This document shows positions 31,061 through 43,020 of a stretch of DNA of 64,000 bases, in pieces. The DNA is taken from contig JALGAS010000009.1 of NCBI GenBank assembly GCA_023078685.1, positions 2,294,001 to 2,358,000 on the forward strand, in the 5' to 3' direction. This DNA comes from Neopestalotiopsis rosae. Taxonomy: Eukaryota > Ascomycota > Sordariomycetes > Amphisphaeriales > Sporocadaceae. How positions within the stretch are numbered: position 1 is the stretch's first letter; every line of letters begins with the position of its first letter. The notes under the pieces are model-generated. The model did no database searches. It had not been told where the DNA came from and saw only the letters and a list, made by a program, of their open reading frames with translations. Position numbers and translations under genes: made by a program.

Positions 31061-31784
31061 TTATTGTAGCAATATAGCAAGGTGTGTGAATTCTAGGGTC
31101 GAAAACCCTCATCCAGTTCTAATTCACCTCTAAAGAGATTATTCAAACAGTCTGAGAATTCAAAAGTGGAGCGATCCAAATTTGGACTAATTGACTGTGC
31201 TGGTTTGTTGTGCTGAGTATTTATCTGAGCCCTTGTGGTATTGATAGAGTCCGAGTGCGAGAAGAACACTGAGAAGCAAAATTGGCTCAGGCTTTAAATG
31301 AACCCGCAAAACCGCCTTCTACATCCTCTTAGCCTTGAATAAATATCTAATGGTTTCAGCCCATCCAAATTGAGGTGCTCTAGTGTCTCTACGAGCAAAA
31401 CCATGGTATAGTACTGTTTTGATGCCAGTGTACTTACTTTCTCGTTTTCGCAGAGAAGATCCAATTTCGGACGAACAAGGGCGATTGACCAGAATGGATC
31501 TTGCGAGATCGAAGACGTTTTAAGTAGCAAGTGGGGAGGGAAGGGACTATGTTACATGAAGTATCTGCTTACTTTACACGCTCTAGAACCTATGTATCGC
31601 CAAAAGTGTAGATCGTCTTCGCGCAAGCCGAAGATATGTGGGATCAGAGTTCCGCTTTCCGCACGGAGATGGTGGAGCCAACAGTGCCTCTGTTTTGATT
31701 ATGTATAGGCAAAGATGATGGCACACGAGATGCAATTCTGTGAAGTGGAACTTGTAGCCATATTTTTGCAACTGTAACAAGGAC
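31061..31784. other. Intergenic, possible F-box/LRR-like relic
   Basis: The minus ORF 31294-31530 contains VETLEHLNLDGLKPLDIY, which resembles the leucine-rich part of fungal F-box proteins, but no F-box or intact frame is present. I leave it unassigned. Confidence 0.3.
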
Positions 31785-31920
31785 ACTAAAAGCAGGAACG
31801 CCTGGGGAGTTTCATGTCATACATACAAGTACGGAAGAGAAATATTGTTGTCTGTAGGACAGAAGAGTAGCCCAACACACAAGAGAAGCATTAGACAAAC
31901 AGGACAGAAGAGTATACATA
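31785..31920 (+). repeat. Minisatellite array G with element terminus
   Basis: The shared leader ACTAAAAGCAGGAACGCC is followed by the family end TTGTTGTCTGTAGGACAG (about 31847) and a few CA-strand units to 31920. It is a short left-end fragment of the foldback-like family. Confidence 0.7.
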
Positions 31921-32377
31921 CCAGCTTCTATAGTATTTCGGCCAGCCACATTCAGCACTCGCCACAAGTACTTCTTGAGCTTAAGTGTCTTTGGGCGGCT
32001 GAAGGACTTATGGATAGCAATCCCAAGTGGGTCTGGCTGAGGGACCGCAATGTCAGCGCCGAATATGGATCGTCCGTGGTGAAAGGCTAGAGAAGAGAAA
32101 CAGTGACAGGAAGAGGATTTTGATCCCGTCTGTATCCCAATTGTCTTGTATTTGTAGAAGTATCTGTAAAATGGTAAGATACAGTACTGTTCAAGAGAAG
32201 ATCTGTCTTAAAAGACTAGAGACAACTTGCAGACCAAGACTTTGGTACAGTATGGCAAATCACGTACAATGTGTCAAGTTCAAGTTTGTTTTCGATTGGC
32301 AAGAGCGGCAAACTTACCCAACATCTTTCAGCTCTCGAATTAGGTAGTCCAGACCATTGCCTTATGTTTGGATATAC
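31921..32377. other. Intergenic, no supported gene
   Basis: The plus ORF 32027-32347 has no domain; the sequence is probably decayed repeat DNA between array G and the inverted-repeat copy. Confidence 0.4.
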
Positions 32378-32610
32378 CCTTGCTAGGACCTGGCCAGCTC
32401 CAAGTGCCATCGGCCTCCTACAAGATACGGCCCACTCAACTTAACTGCAGAGATCTGCACTGGCTTAATTGCTCTTCCACGACTTCCTTCAGAATGTATG
32501 GCCCGGCCAAGTCCAGGTACATAGTCTACAAGATCAAGAAGAGTACGCAGTTCTCTTTCCCCCCCACCCTGGGACCTTCTTCGGGGTCAGGATCTAGAAC
32601 CAACATAAGT
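32378..32610 (-). repeat. 230 bp inverted repeat, right copy
   Basis: Reverse complement of 30181-30409. Two kilobases separate the arms and include arrays F and G. Confidence 0.85.
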
Positions 32611-33020
32611 GAACATAGCCAAAGGCTGCAAACTCCTTGAGAAGTGGATCTTATCACCGCGTCCCGCATGTGCTCTCCGTCATGGTTCAGAAGATAGCGG
32701 TTATCTTGCTTCAATCTCGGTACATTTAACGCTGGCATACGACCATGCTTAATCAGCCGCCTGAAACGGATGCTGTCCATGTTGATGTTGGCGAGTGGTA
32801 TTTTGGCGATGCTGTCGGGAGACTGGAGGAACCAGCTTATCAGAGGCGACCACAACTGCTTCTCCTCAATGACGAGGATTGGTCAGTACGAGATTGCTGC
32901 TCAACTGTGTCATTCTTAGGAAAACTGAACGTAAATATCAACAGATTTATTATAGTAATATCCTTCCCGTTTTTTTTTCTATGTTTTTTGGTTATTATCA
33001 ATATGTGATACAGTGAACGT
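32611..33020. other. Intergenic, no supported gene
   Basis: A short minus ORF at 32526-32855 overlaps the repeat and has no recognisable feature. Confidence 0.4.
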
Positions 33021-34300
33021 AGTCCATAAGTGACCCGGTCACCCAAGTGAATGTGTCACGCCAATTAACTTAGCAAAACAAGGAATTTAACTTCCCATCT
33101 TCACCACACAATTAGTTCTAAATGGTTGGGTCCTATTCAGAAAGAAAGTCTATTACTACTTGCAAGCCAGGCTATAAAAAGACCGAAAACAGTATTCGAC
33201 GCGGTGCAGAAATCTACGACGTATCAAATACTACTCTTAAGCGCGTCTCCAAGGACGTCAATCACGACACGACGTCCAATCGAAATCACAAAATTGACGA
33301 AACTAGAAGAAGAACTAATTGTTCAAAGAATAATTGAGTTAAATTCCCAAGCATTTCCTCCCCGGCTAAGTGCTGTGGAAGATATGGCGAATCGATTGCT
33401 ACACGACGCGACGCGTCACGCATCGGCAAGAACTGGGCCTCCAACTTCGTTAAGCGACACCCAAAGCTTAAAACGGCATATTCACGGGCTTTATGCGAAG
33501 ATCCAGAGCTTACTAAAGGCTGGTTCGACCCTATGCGCAATACGATCGCGAAGCACGGGTTCGCCGAGGCTGATATCTACAACTTTGACGAGACCGGCTT
33601 CATGATGGGTCAGATTACTGCATCGATGGCTGTTACAAGCTCTGATAGGAGAGGCAAGCCGGAGCTGGCCCAGCCTGGTAATCGGGAATGGACTACGGTA
33701 ATCCAGGGCGTCAATTCACAAGGCTGGACGGTCCCGCCGTTCATCGTTGTCAAGGGAAAGCCACCATTCAGACGCCTTCGAGCAATACTGCAAAGAGAAC
33801 AACAATGTTATCACACTTTGTATGCCTGCACACTCTTCCCATATATTCCAGACACTAGATTTGGCATGTTTTGCGCCATTGAAAAAAGGCTTAGGGCACG
33901 CAAATTGAGAAGCTTGTCCGAGCCCGGATTTCGCATAACTATTACGAAGGAGGACTTTCTTCCGGCATTTTGCGAGGCGTTTAAGAAGCCTGACCGAAAG
34001 CGCATTTCGTGGTGTCCTAGTCACAAGTGCTTACAGCCAAGAATCCATGGTGGGGCACATAGTTGCATGGTCCCGTGAGTTGCCGTTGTACCATTGCAAT
34101 ATGGAAAACGTTTCAGCGTCTCATCGAGAACAAAATGGTCTGACTTTGGCTCCGCTTCGATGTCATTTCCGAAAATGGCATTAACCAACGGCAGAACAAG
34201 CACTATGTATGTCCTTCCTTCAGTACGTGATTGCCGAATAAGCTGGCGACATAGCTGGCACGACATGGTCGACCTGGAGGAAACACAACTATCAGAAAGC
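33020..34300 (+). mobile_element. Pogo/Fot1-type DNA transposon relic
   Basis: The transposase region starts MGPIQKESLLLLASQAIK at 33126, typical of the N terminus of pogo-family DDE transposases. A helix-turn-helix-like section with ITKLTKLEEELIVQRIIEL follows. After a frame change near 33540 the catalytic part appears: IYNFDETGFMMG, which contains the first catalytic Asp, then WTTVIQGVNSQGWTVPPFIV. The frame degrades after about 34078 and the C-terminal catalytic motif (LxxDGHxSH) is missing. Upstream at 33035-33070 a possible terminal repeat (AGTGACCCGGTCACCCAAG) contains a small palindrome; I find no matching right end, so the element is truncated. It cannot encode an active transposase. 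Confidence 0.85.
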
Positions 34301-35418
34301 TATTAGCACTTTCAAGAAATTGTTGTGTCACCAACATCTTCAGGTCCACCTTGGCACAGATTGTGCAGTCTCTTGCACAAGTGTATCGTATTTCATGCCC
34401 TCCAGCCTTTCCCCCGTTACTTTCCTGCTAAAATCGAACGAACACTCTTCCCAAGTCCCTTGAAACCGATAACTACATCGTATAGCTAGGCGCGGGAACG
34501 CGCTTATAACTAATCGATGGGCTCAAAACACCTCTTTTCTATACAGCAAGCATTGTAGTAATCTTCTTCTGTACGACTTCTTTTGTCTCCTTCCTCTTGT
34601 ATTTCTTAGTTTTTGCAAGATGCCTTCTTCAATCTTCCTTCTAGACGGTAACGTGCACTCTGATGTATAGATACCTCGCCAAGTGGTTTTCCCTTGCTAA
34701 TAGAGCTATCAACTGCGTACGAGTGCGCATTTTAATTAAGGAGAAGCTTGAGGCAACCAATCAATCGGCATTAACCTTAGTAGCTTATCCCCCAAAACAT
34801 TGTTAGTAAAGAGCCTGAGTTTCTTGTGCGGAATGATCGATGGCCAGTCACTACTGAGAATTTTTGAGCTATCTGAAGACTGTCTTGATTCCCAAATGTT
34901 GGCGTTGGCCGCACAGACCTCTGCAAATGGAGACGAAATTTGAATCGAAAACGATGACACTTCGCAAGAACTGGTAACCATTTCTCCCACCATACCAAGC
35001 TCTTCGCAGATGACGAGATCAACAAGCATGTATAGATCTGTATTCAACATTACGAACAAAGGGAAAGAGGTGAATCTCTGCCCTCCGTACGAAGACTAAA
35101 GAGAACGGCCACAACCGTACGGATGTTCATTGCCGACGGCCACGGTGTGGCTGTGGTGGCTTGCTACCAGGATACCATTGTCGCACAATACCGCATATCC
35201 CAGTACCCCAACGTCGGGCAGCTCCCAAATTAACCATGTTCTTTCCTCCCTTATCGTGCTCAGTGAGTTCTGTTCGTGGTCATGCTTGAGGAGAGGTCAG
35301 AAATAACGTCAGATTCCGGCCGAAGTTGTCTAGTGAAAAGTTTAGTCAAACTACTGGCATCTGGGCATGTTTTGGTATATAATACCCCGAATGCTCAGGC
35401 ACGACTATCGAGGAAAGG
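34301..35418. other. Intergenic, one weak ORF
   Basis: The minus ORF from an ATG at 35050 to 34736 (about 104 residues, with LYMLVDLVICEELGMVGEM) may be the tail of an F-box/LRR-like gene but has no clear domain. Nothing else is supported. Confidence 0.35.
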
Positions 35419-35571
35419 CTAGGGTGGAGTTCCAATTGCTACTCCGGCAGGGTCGTCCTGTGCTGGGTTAGTCACCAGTCCACTTTGTGGAATTGGCCTT
35501 GGCTTTGGCTCCGGGGCAGCATGTACTGTAGCCATAAGGCCAAAAGCTGCTAAAATGAAAGACAATTGCAT
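35419..35571 (-). CDS. Small secreted peptide, 50 residues
   Basis: An uninterrupted short ORF starts with an ATG at 35571. It begins MQLSFILAAFGLMATVHA, a clear signal peptide with an expected cleavage after VHA. The mature part of about 32 residues starts APEPKPRPIPQSG, is Pro-rich and acidic (AQDDPAG) and ends in GTPP. It has no cysteine. The gene is too short for most gene finders. Many fungal secreted peptides and candidate effectors have this layout, but nothing here proves a role in host contact. Its promoter would lie in 35572-35720, where a TTTAAATAC sequence is seen. Confidence 0.65.
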   Translation of the reverse strand: MQLSFILAAFGLMATVHAAPEPKPRPIPQSGLVTNPAQDDPAGVAIGTPP

Positions 35572-36861
35572 ATTAACTAGTTGATGGCTTTTGATACATA
35601 AAAGGCTGACTTAAATTTGAGAGGTGAGTTGCTTGAACCATTTCTTAGCCGAAAAGCGGGATATCCAGATTTAAATACTTCTTCCCGTCATGTCTTCCGG
35701 ATTATTTGAGATTCATTTGCCGAAAAAAAAAAATTAAAGGACTTGGCCAAATCCATGCAAACTTTAAGAAAGGATCCACCTCTCGGCACTTACTAATCAG
35801 TCATCAGCGTGAAACTTTTGTAATCGTCGGTTTAAATCTGCATAGCCATCCAGTAGTGAATGATTGTACGCTGATTTATGAGCTTGAAATGTTACCAGCC
35901 AGGCTGTGATATTGCCGAGGGCTTGGCACCTGAGTCGTGTGAAGGGGGGTAAATGGGTATATTGCGCCCCTGTAGACTGGCATTTCGGCTCTCGCTAGTC
36001 CATCGAACCTCTTTTGTACATAGTAGATGGCTCTCGTTTAAGACAGCAATCCGACTTGGAAATGCTAAGAATGGAATCTGATGCTTGCAAGCAGTATCGA
36101 ATCAGTTATGACTCAGAAATAACTGCCGAAAGTTTGATAAGCAGGCACGAGTTACAAAGGAATCTGACTTTACCAGGTAATCATTATGCAAGAATATGTT
36201 CGGCCATCTTACTACACCGATATACACAAGCAACATGCAGAAGTCCGGAGCTTAGGCCCACACATCTTCGGCTTGTGGGTGTTCGGTCCACAATTCAATC
36301 CTCAATTGTGGGCAAGAAGCCACAAGGAATGTACTACTTGACGTACGTGGATTGACCCGTTCGAATTCTTCCTCGACAATTGCAGAAAGCCCTTGGCTGC
36401 TCGATTCGCTCTTTGTTAATAAAGACCTCTTCGAGCCAGGAATTAAGACAGTGATATTTGTTTCAAGTAGTCATACGTCTCAATGAATTTTTACATGGGA
36501 ACGCTTCTTGATTTTCGAAATTTGCATAGAGCTTAGTGAATATCCTAGAAGACATTGTCACCCTAGCATTGGCAAGCTTGACTGAAATGAACGGGAGCCC
36601 TGAATGCTCACCAGGCTTGACAGTCACATAGGTTCGATAAGAAGTGTAATCACTTTCGTTTCCAACGGTTTGGTTGTCGTCAATATCAGCAGGAGATGGT
36701 TTTAGGCAGTGCTAACTATCGTAGGTTTGCATCCGTCTGATCTCCTTAGCTTCTTCTCCAGCAGCCGTAAGATCCTACCATTGCCCCCCACACCACCAGC
36801 CCGCCGTCCAGCTTGTGTTCAAAGCGCTACAGGAAACGTTCATCCATCAGACCATTCCATC
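35572..36861. other. Intergenic, no supported gene
   Basis: ORFs at 35706-35909 and 36014-36355 (+) have no domains or splice partners. Low-complexity A runs occur near 35727. Confidence 0.4.
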
Positions 36862-38631
36862 TCAGGGACCTCTTCGCAGAAACGAAAAATCGTGAAGGAA
36901 GTCGTCAAAACAGCTCCAAGTGCCGCCGACCAGAGCATCATAGGCCTTTTCCATGTAGTCACGCTCAATGCTTCCCTCGGGGTAAAGGTCATATGCCACC
37001 ACGAATGCCTGAGCCACATGTCCTAGCATGCTGGATGGTAGATAAACCAGGAGATAATTCATGGACCGGCAAATCTCGTGCGCCGACACAACTGACGCAG
37101 CGTCCTCTGTGCGGCCTTCGAGTTCACGGATCGCATCATTGACGATCAAAAGGGCAGCGTGATAATTCATTACGGCTGCGAGCAACGCAACGTGTGGGTA
37201 GACCACGTCTGATGGATCAACGATCTCGTCGGGGTTTTCTGGATTCGGGTGTCGGAACACTGGTAGATTTGGATCCATTTGTCGGAGGTTCCTTTCGTGA
37301 GGCTGTCGTTGAATGATGTCCAACCACATGCTTTTCCACTGTTCCAGACTCACCTTTATCCTTGCGGCAATGGTGCAAGCCCGTCTTATATATTTCTACC
37401 TTTTTCGCTTCTTCGAGCCCTCGATATTGATCAACATACCAGAGCATGTTTGGTATTTCAAGCATCTCATCGAAGAGATATTGCATCATGTCTTTGCTTG
37501 TAGTGCCCAAGGTCCACGGTATCGTCTTCCATTCCCCTTTCGCAAGAAATGTCGGCCGCCTAGCTCGTATCGCGTACCAAGTCTGTTATGAAGTCAGCTT
37601 CCAATTGTCGATCCCGGCAACCAGGAGATAAGGGCTCTGACGCAGTAAAGACGAGCATCAGCGAAAAAGTAGTGCGCCAATCCGGATCTGTGAAGCTCAG
37701 GGCCGCGGTATTCAAACAGTCCCAAGACTCCTGCCACATGTACCGTAGACCCAAACTTGGCTTCGCAAGAGAGAAGACCCTGTAGATTAATGAGCAGGGC
37801 ATTAGGAAAATTTCTGTGTGTTTACCGACCTCGTAATTCATACATAATCCAATCGTTATGAGGACTGCGTCAGATTTACCGGCTTCTGGATTGCTCAGAG
37901 CTTCCTGGAGCGACCGCAAAACATAGACATAGCTTTGCGCACCTGCATGTATTAGACACTTATCCTGGTGTACGAGTCCCGCGTGCGTTGCAGATACTGC
38001 GAGGTGTGCAAGTTGGAGCAGCTCAGATTCCTTGGGTGAGCCGCAGGAATCCGCAAAATCTTCCACTAGTACTGCTCTGATTAGGGCATCGGCAGTCTTC
38101 AGGAATGGTTGACTTATAATCAGAGGGGCTAATTGTGGAAAATCTGGAGTCATGTGAGTTAGCAGCAATGTCAAAGCATTTATTGGTAGGAATATAGCGT
38201 CTTTTGCGCACCTTTCCCTTGTTCGTCGTTGGCAGAATGGGACTCAGATTTTGGTGAAGCTACGGGCGTTATTATCGCCAGGCTTGAAGGAGCAGCACCA
38301 GCAGCATCACTAGCCTGGTTCATCTTTCGTCGAACGACAAACTCGTTTAGAATCAATTGGTTGACGTCCCGAATATTATTGTCCAGGCTTTCAATGTTGC
38401 CTTGTAGGTAGTGTATAGCTTCAACATCATCGTCACAGGAGGTTACGCGTGGTGTTTTCCTGCAGTGGCGAGACTGTGAACGCTCCGGTTTCGGTCAGCT
38501 CACATCGAATTCCTCTCAATGCTCACCCAGCGACTCACTTTTGAGGCTGTCCCACGTACACGTCTCTGATTTGTCTTTGACTTGCTTGCGTGCTGCGCAC
38601 GTCGCAACTTTGACTTCGGCGCTGCATCCAT
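36862..38631 (-). CDS. Fungal_trans_2-type regulator-like protein without zinc cluster
   Basis: Six exons join in frame: 38631-38539, 38473-38212, 38143-37830, 37779-37622, 37559-37436 and 37395-36862, encoding about 494 residues. The N terminus is basic (MDAAPKSKLRRAQHASKSK) and has no CX2C pairs, so the Zn2Cys6 DNA-binding motif is absent or lost. The core matches the family: LLQLAHLAVSATHAGLVHQD, YVLRSLQEALSNPEAGKSD, then FEYRGPELHRSGLAHYFFAD, which carries the hallmark RGPE-H-SGLAH. The distal part (RPTFLAKGEWKTIPW, then ARIKVSLEQWKSMWLD) and the C-terminal helices follow the usual order. Intron 5 is only 40 bp, so that joint is the least certain. The product probably is nuclear and may act as a co-regulator or as a decayed transcription factor. 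Confidence 0.75.
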
Positions 38632-39634
38632 GCCGAATATTGGCGGAAATATTTGTGTCGGGGACCCTGTGGATGTTGTGATAATGCGGACCTTGAGCGT
38701 CAGATACTTGTTATCCTATGATTCTGCGCCTGTGGTTACGGACAATTGCTTACACAATTGTTGCCGTGCCAGTCTTTGATCCCATCGATTCGTCAATTCG
38801 GCAGAGCATCAGCAAAAGGACATGGTGTCTTGAAATGCGTTGCAGGTTAATCTTCCAACTCAAAATCATTAAGTAGCGAGCTGCGAAAGGAGACTGCCGC
38901 GGATAAGCTCCGAGTACGCGTTACTGCCTTTTGTCTTGTCCTACAGCGCGACGTTAAATTTGAACAATTGGTAGCTTCTGCGGCGGGGCTTAACGAGCTT
39001 TCTCTGGGACCCCCTGAAGGTAGTCGTTGTGCCTGTACAATTAATAATCCCTTACCGGTTTATTAGCATTAGCTCGGATCCAACATGTGGCGCTCAGCAA
39101 ATAGCACTAAAGAGCACGACTCACGGCCAAGCATTAGCAGGTAGCGTTTGGCATTCATCGAGCATGTGCACAGAAATGCTCAAGGTTGGAATGGTGCGCT
39201 TTCCACGTGGGAATATTGAGGCCTTCAGAGCAGAATCACAACCAACTAGCTGAGAAAACTTTGCGGCAAATGTGACTGCTCTAAACATATTCAATTAGAA
39301 ACAACTTTCAATAGAAGGGCAGTGCATACGATTTAAATGCCCCGTGAACGACATTGATCAACATAGCCATGTAATCCCAAGTTTCGCATGCGGCGGATTC
39401 GATCTCTGGGTGGTGGTGTAAACCCTATTTTCCATAACTAGCGGCGTTAACGGTACACCCCGGGGGGAGGGTGGGAGGGGAGAGACGGCTCTCTTCGTCC
39501 ATCCCAGATGATATTGCAATTGACAATATATACTTGGTCCTCTCAGAAGCGAAGCAACTTTCTACTTTCTCTTGATTCTAAATATATCGTGTAATTTCTA
39601 AGGCATTTATTTACCTAAACTTATGATTGCATCA
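38632..39634. other. Intergenic, no supported gene
   Basis: No ORF with features. A CCGGGGGGAGGGTGGGAGGG purine-rich tract lies near 39460. Confidence 0.45.
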
Positions 39635-39749
39635 GGACTTGCACTAGCTGTGGAGAAAAAGTCAGACAAAGGCAGACAAAGGTAGACAAAAGCACCAACA
39701 TGTTTGCGACCATGGCTGTCTGGGTCTAGCGCATGTGGGGACAAAGTCT
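39635..39749 (+). repeat. Dispersed direct repeat (copy 2)
   Basis: Matches 26622-26727 in the same orientation and contains one extra GACAAAGGCA unit. Confidence 0.8.
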
Positions 39750-40094
39750 GGACGGTCCGGCTTCACAACATCAACAAATCTTGCTCAGGTTATGATCGCG
39801 GCCGACCCGTGGCCGTGCTCTCGACCTACATACGCGGTAGAGTGTTACCTGCTTTGCGCGAGAATATCCAAGCATCGCCCATGATAGGCATTACTGCCCT
39901 CTCACCCGCGAACCCGCCGGGTCCCATATGAGCGTCCACCGCAAGAGCTTGCCGAAAATCTGCGCCAGTTCCTGTATAGCATTATTTTGGATGCGACCGC
40001 GTACCGACTTCAGCTTGCCCCCGACACGAAACACCAGAACGGACTCGACAGTAAAATAATTAATATACGCTACTACATATAAGTCAGTCACTAT

Positions 40095-42913
40095 ATGCAT
40101 TTGAAGCGGCGGGAACCACCCATGGAGGGCGGATTAGCACGAGATCGCTCAGTCAGCGCCGGCCCAGAGCCTCAATCAGTAACATCCGTGAAGCATCCTG
40201 CGCCGCCAAGTAATGCCGGCCCGTCAGAGTCTGCCGTGAACAAGAGACGCAGAGGTCTGGGGGTCGTGACGCCTAATGCTTGCACCGAATGTCGTAGAAA
40301 GAGAGCCAAGGTTTGTGTCGCAACCACTGCTTTATGCGCCAGTTCCCATATCCCAACTTGTGTGAGTGTACAACGCCCCAAAGTCTGACCAATGTTATGG
40401 AAATCTAGTGCGACGGAAACAAACCATGCGGGAGGTGCAAGTCCCAAGGAGTCGAGTGCATATACGAAGTACCGGTTAGGCAGTCCAAAGAGCACCTCCG
40501 GAGCGAGATTGAGCAGCTTCGAAAGCAACAGCGCCAGAGCGACTCGGTCTTGACTGCGCTCGCGAAGCCAGAACTATGGGAAGAGGTGCTTACCCGGATA
40601 CGATCTGGGCAGAGCGTGGAGGATATTTCAGAGTGGCTTGGACGCTCTCTTCCATCCAGCGACGGAGCCCTGCTGACCTTCTCACCACTCTCAGGGCTCC
40701 CGCCCCCTCCGCCAACTCTTCTGCCGCTGTCTGGCATTACTGCCGACTTGAACTTGGGTGGTGTTAGCAATCCTGCTCTTCCGGGCGGATATGGGCCGTT
40801 GTCCATGGGACCGCAATACCACCAAAAGAACAATGACTATGATCACAACAGGATTTGGGCGTTTTCATCACATAGCAAGACTCAGTCCACTCGGAGCAGC
40901 TCCCACCCGGACGTCATGAATTGGACTTCGGACGCGCTATCACAAAACAGGACTGTCTCATGGGTGCTAGATCAGTCCTCTTCCAGCGATAGTGGACGAT
41001 ATTGTGGCATGGACGAGATCCTCGCTCCATTGGGATCGCCGGGAATGAGATCGCCTCCCATCACCTGGACAGCAATCACGGCAGATTCTTCTCTAGTGCA
41101 GCATTTTCTTGCTCTGTACTTCTGCTGGGAATATCCCACTTTTGCTTCGCTAAGCAAGGAGCATTTTTTGAAGGACTTTCTCGACGGCCGGTCGCGGTAT
41201 TGCTCTCCGATACTTGTCAACGCCCTACTTGCCCTTGGCTGCAGATTCTCGACGCAGCCCAACGCGCGGACAAATGCCAATGACCCGACAACTTGGAGCG
41301 ATCTTTTCTTTGCAGAGGCGCTAAGGCTCTTTGCCGAAGAAACCAACCACCACAATTTGACCACAATCCAGGCCTTAGGAATCATGGCTATAAGGGAAGC
41401 CAGCTGCGGAAGGGATTCGGAAAGTTGGTACTACGCAGGACAAAGTGTGCGCATGGCGATAGAGCTAGGTCTGCACCGATTGAGTGGCGACGGAGACACG
41501 GACGAGCTCGCCGTCCGAGCAGCAACGTTCTGGGGTGCTTTCGCGCTGGACCATGCATGGTCACTTGCGACGGGGTCATTGCCACAATGTTCCTGCTTTC
41601 CCCATTTGCCTCCCAAGCCAGCCATCATTGACGATATCGAGGCTTCCCTATGGGTTCCGTACACAGATAGTGGTAAGCTGCCCCTTTGCTGTCATATTTT
41701 GTCGGTGTCGATATGAATAGGTCCTAATCGATTAGGTACGCCTCTGCAACGGTCCTGCGAGCAGCCGTCTAACGTGCGCTCCGTCTACACATGCTTCTGC
41801 GAGTTGAGTGAGCTGGTTCACGAGTCACTCTATGTTCTTCATTCGCCGGGCAAACCAGTCACAAGCCGAGATCTGCTAAACACGTATACACAATACCTCA
41901 CGTGGTATGACAGGATACCCGAGGTGTTGCGACTCGGAACGAACTTCACACCTGCCGTGCTCTTCGCGCATATGTACTATCATTTTGCCATTTTACTTCT
42001 ATTTCGGCCACTCATCAAATTACGAATCATCGGATCCAATGTGACGCCTCGCGATGTTTGCGCACAAGCTGCCGACGCGATTCAGGGATTGTCAAAATCA
42101 TATTCTCAGCTGTACACTTTGCGGAGGACACCGTCTTTCGTGCCGTATTTTGTGCTGACAGCTACGATCATGCACTTGGCTGTGGGTGCCTCGCAGTCGC
42201 CAGCACTGATCGACATACCTAGTTCCTCTGAGTGCTTTAGGCCTATGGGCAACCCTGAAGAGGCTACAAATTATGCTCAACCACGACGCTCGTCGTCGAG
42301 TACGGCAGGGCCACCGTCGCCGTCCAGCACCGCGACAGCGAAAATGAGTCCACGTGCGGTCACGGCAATAAGTCAAGGTATTGCTGACCTGACCGAGATG
42401 GTACCATGTCATCATTTTGCAGAGCAAGCTCTCCACATTCTGCGGTACTTGGCCAAGAAATGGAACATCGAAGTTCAAATCCCCCAACCCGAGGACGCCT
42501 TGTCTAGCGACGATCTGCATCAACTTGTGAGGCCGCAGACGAGCAGCCTCAACTTCTTCGTGCCCAGTGTCGTAGAGGATGATTTCATGTGCGCCTGGGG
42601 TACAGGAACCACGACCGCATCCACAAATCTGGGGCACGGTCTGCCTGGACCAGGGTCTGCGGCCGAAACTCCAGCCTTCAGCAGCCCTAGGCCGCTGACC
42701 ACAAATAGCGAGCAGAAGTCGCCCGGAGACACTACCAATCAGATACAAGTCAGCCCTCCCCATCCCAGGATGGAGACAGAACTGGGCGCTGGACCCATAA
42801 CACATACAGCCGAGAGCATCGGGAATCCATTGTTCTGGCCTTTTCCCATGCAAGGACGGCCCATGCTGCCAGCCGGTCGGCTGCTCGAAGAGGCCGGCTT
42901 CGCACTGTTGTAG
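40095..42913 (+). CDS. NirA-like Zn2Cys6 transcription factor
   Basis: Three exons (40095-40310, 40409-41672, 41736-42913) join in frame and encode about 885 residues without lesions. The zinc cluster is split by intron 1: ACTECRRKRAK in exon 1, CDGNKPCGRCKSQGVECIYE in exon 2, with spacing CX2CX6CX5CX2CX6C. A short coil (EHLRSEIEQLRKQQRQ) follows for dimerisation. The Fungal_trans domain lies at about residues 250-480: WEYPTFASLSKEHFLKDF, NALLALGCRFSTQPNAR, SWYYAGQSVRMAIELGLHR and ATFWGAFALDHAWSLATG. The overall layout is that of the NirA-like group of regulators, originally known for nitrate assimilation, though many members control other pathways. No nitrate gene is nearby. A second ATG at 40122 is possible. 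The large antisense ORF at 42098-42949 is a shadow. Confidence 0.88.
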
Positions 42914-43020
42914 TAGAGATCTTACAGAGAAGAAGCTCGTCTCGTGCAAGACGAAATTACGAGGTTGCTGATCTAATTTGGCAGGAATCTCGGCAATGCG
43001 TTGGTCGTGATACGGCGACT

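Noticed and set aside
25690..31920. CRISPR-like arrays
   Set aside because: The repeats are imperfect, have no unique spacers of constant length and occur in a eukaryotic sequence; they are minisatellite units.
39410..39425. Telomere-like TAAACCCTA
   Set aside because: Only a single unit is present; no tandem array that would suggest an interstitial telomere.
42098..42949. 283-residue open frame on the minus strand
   Set aside because: It lies fully antisense to exon 3 of the NirA-like regulator, whose zinc cluster, coil and Fungal_trans domain are in frame on the plus strand. The antisense translation has no domain.
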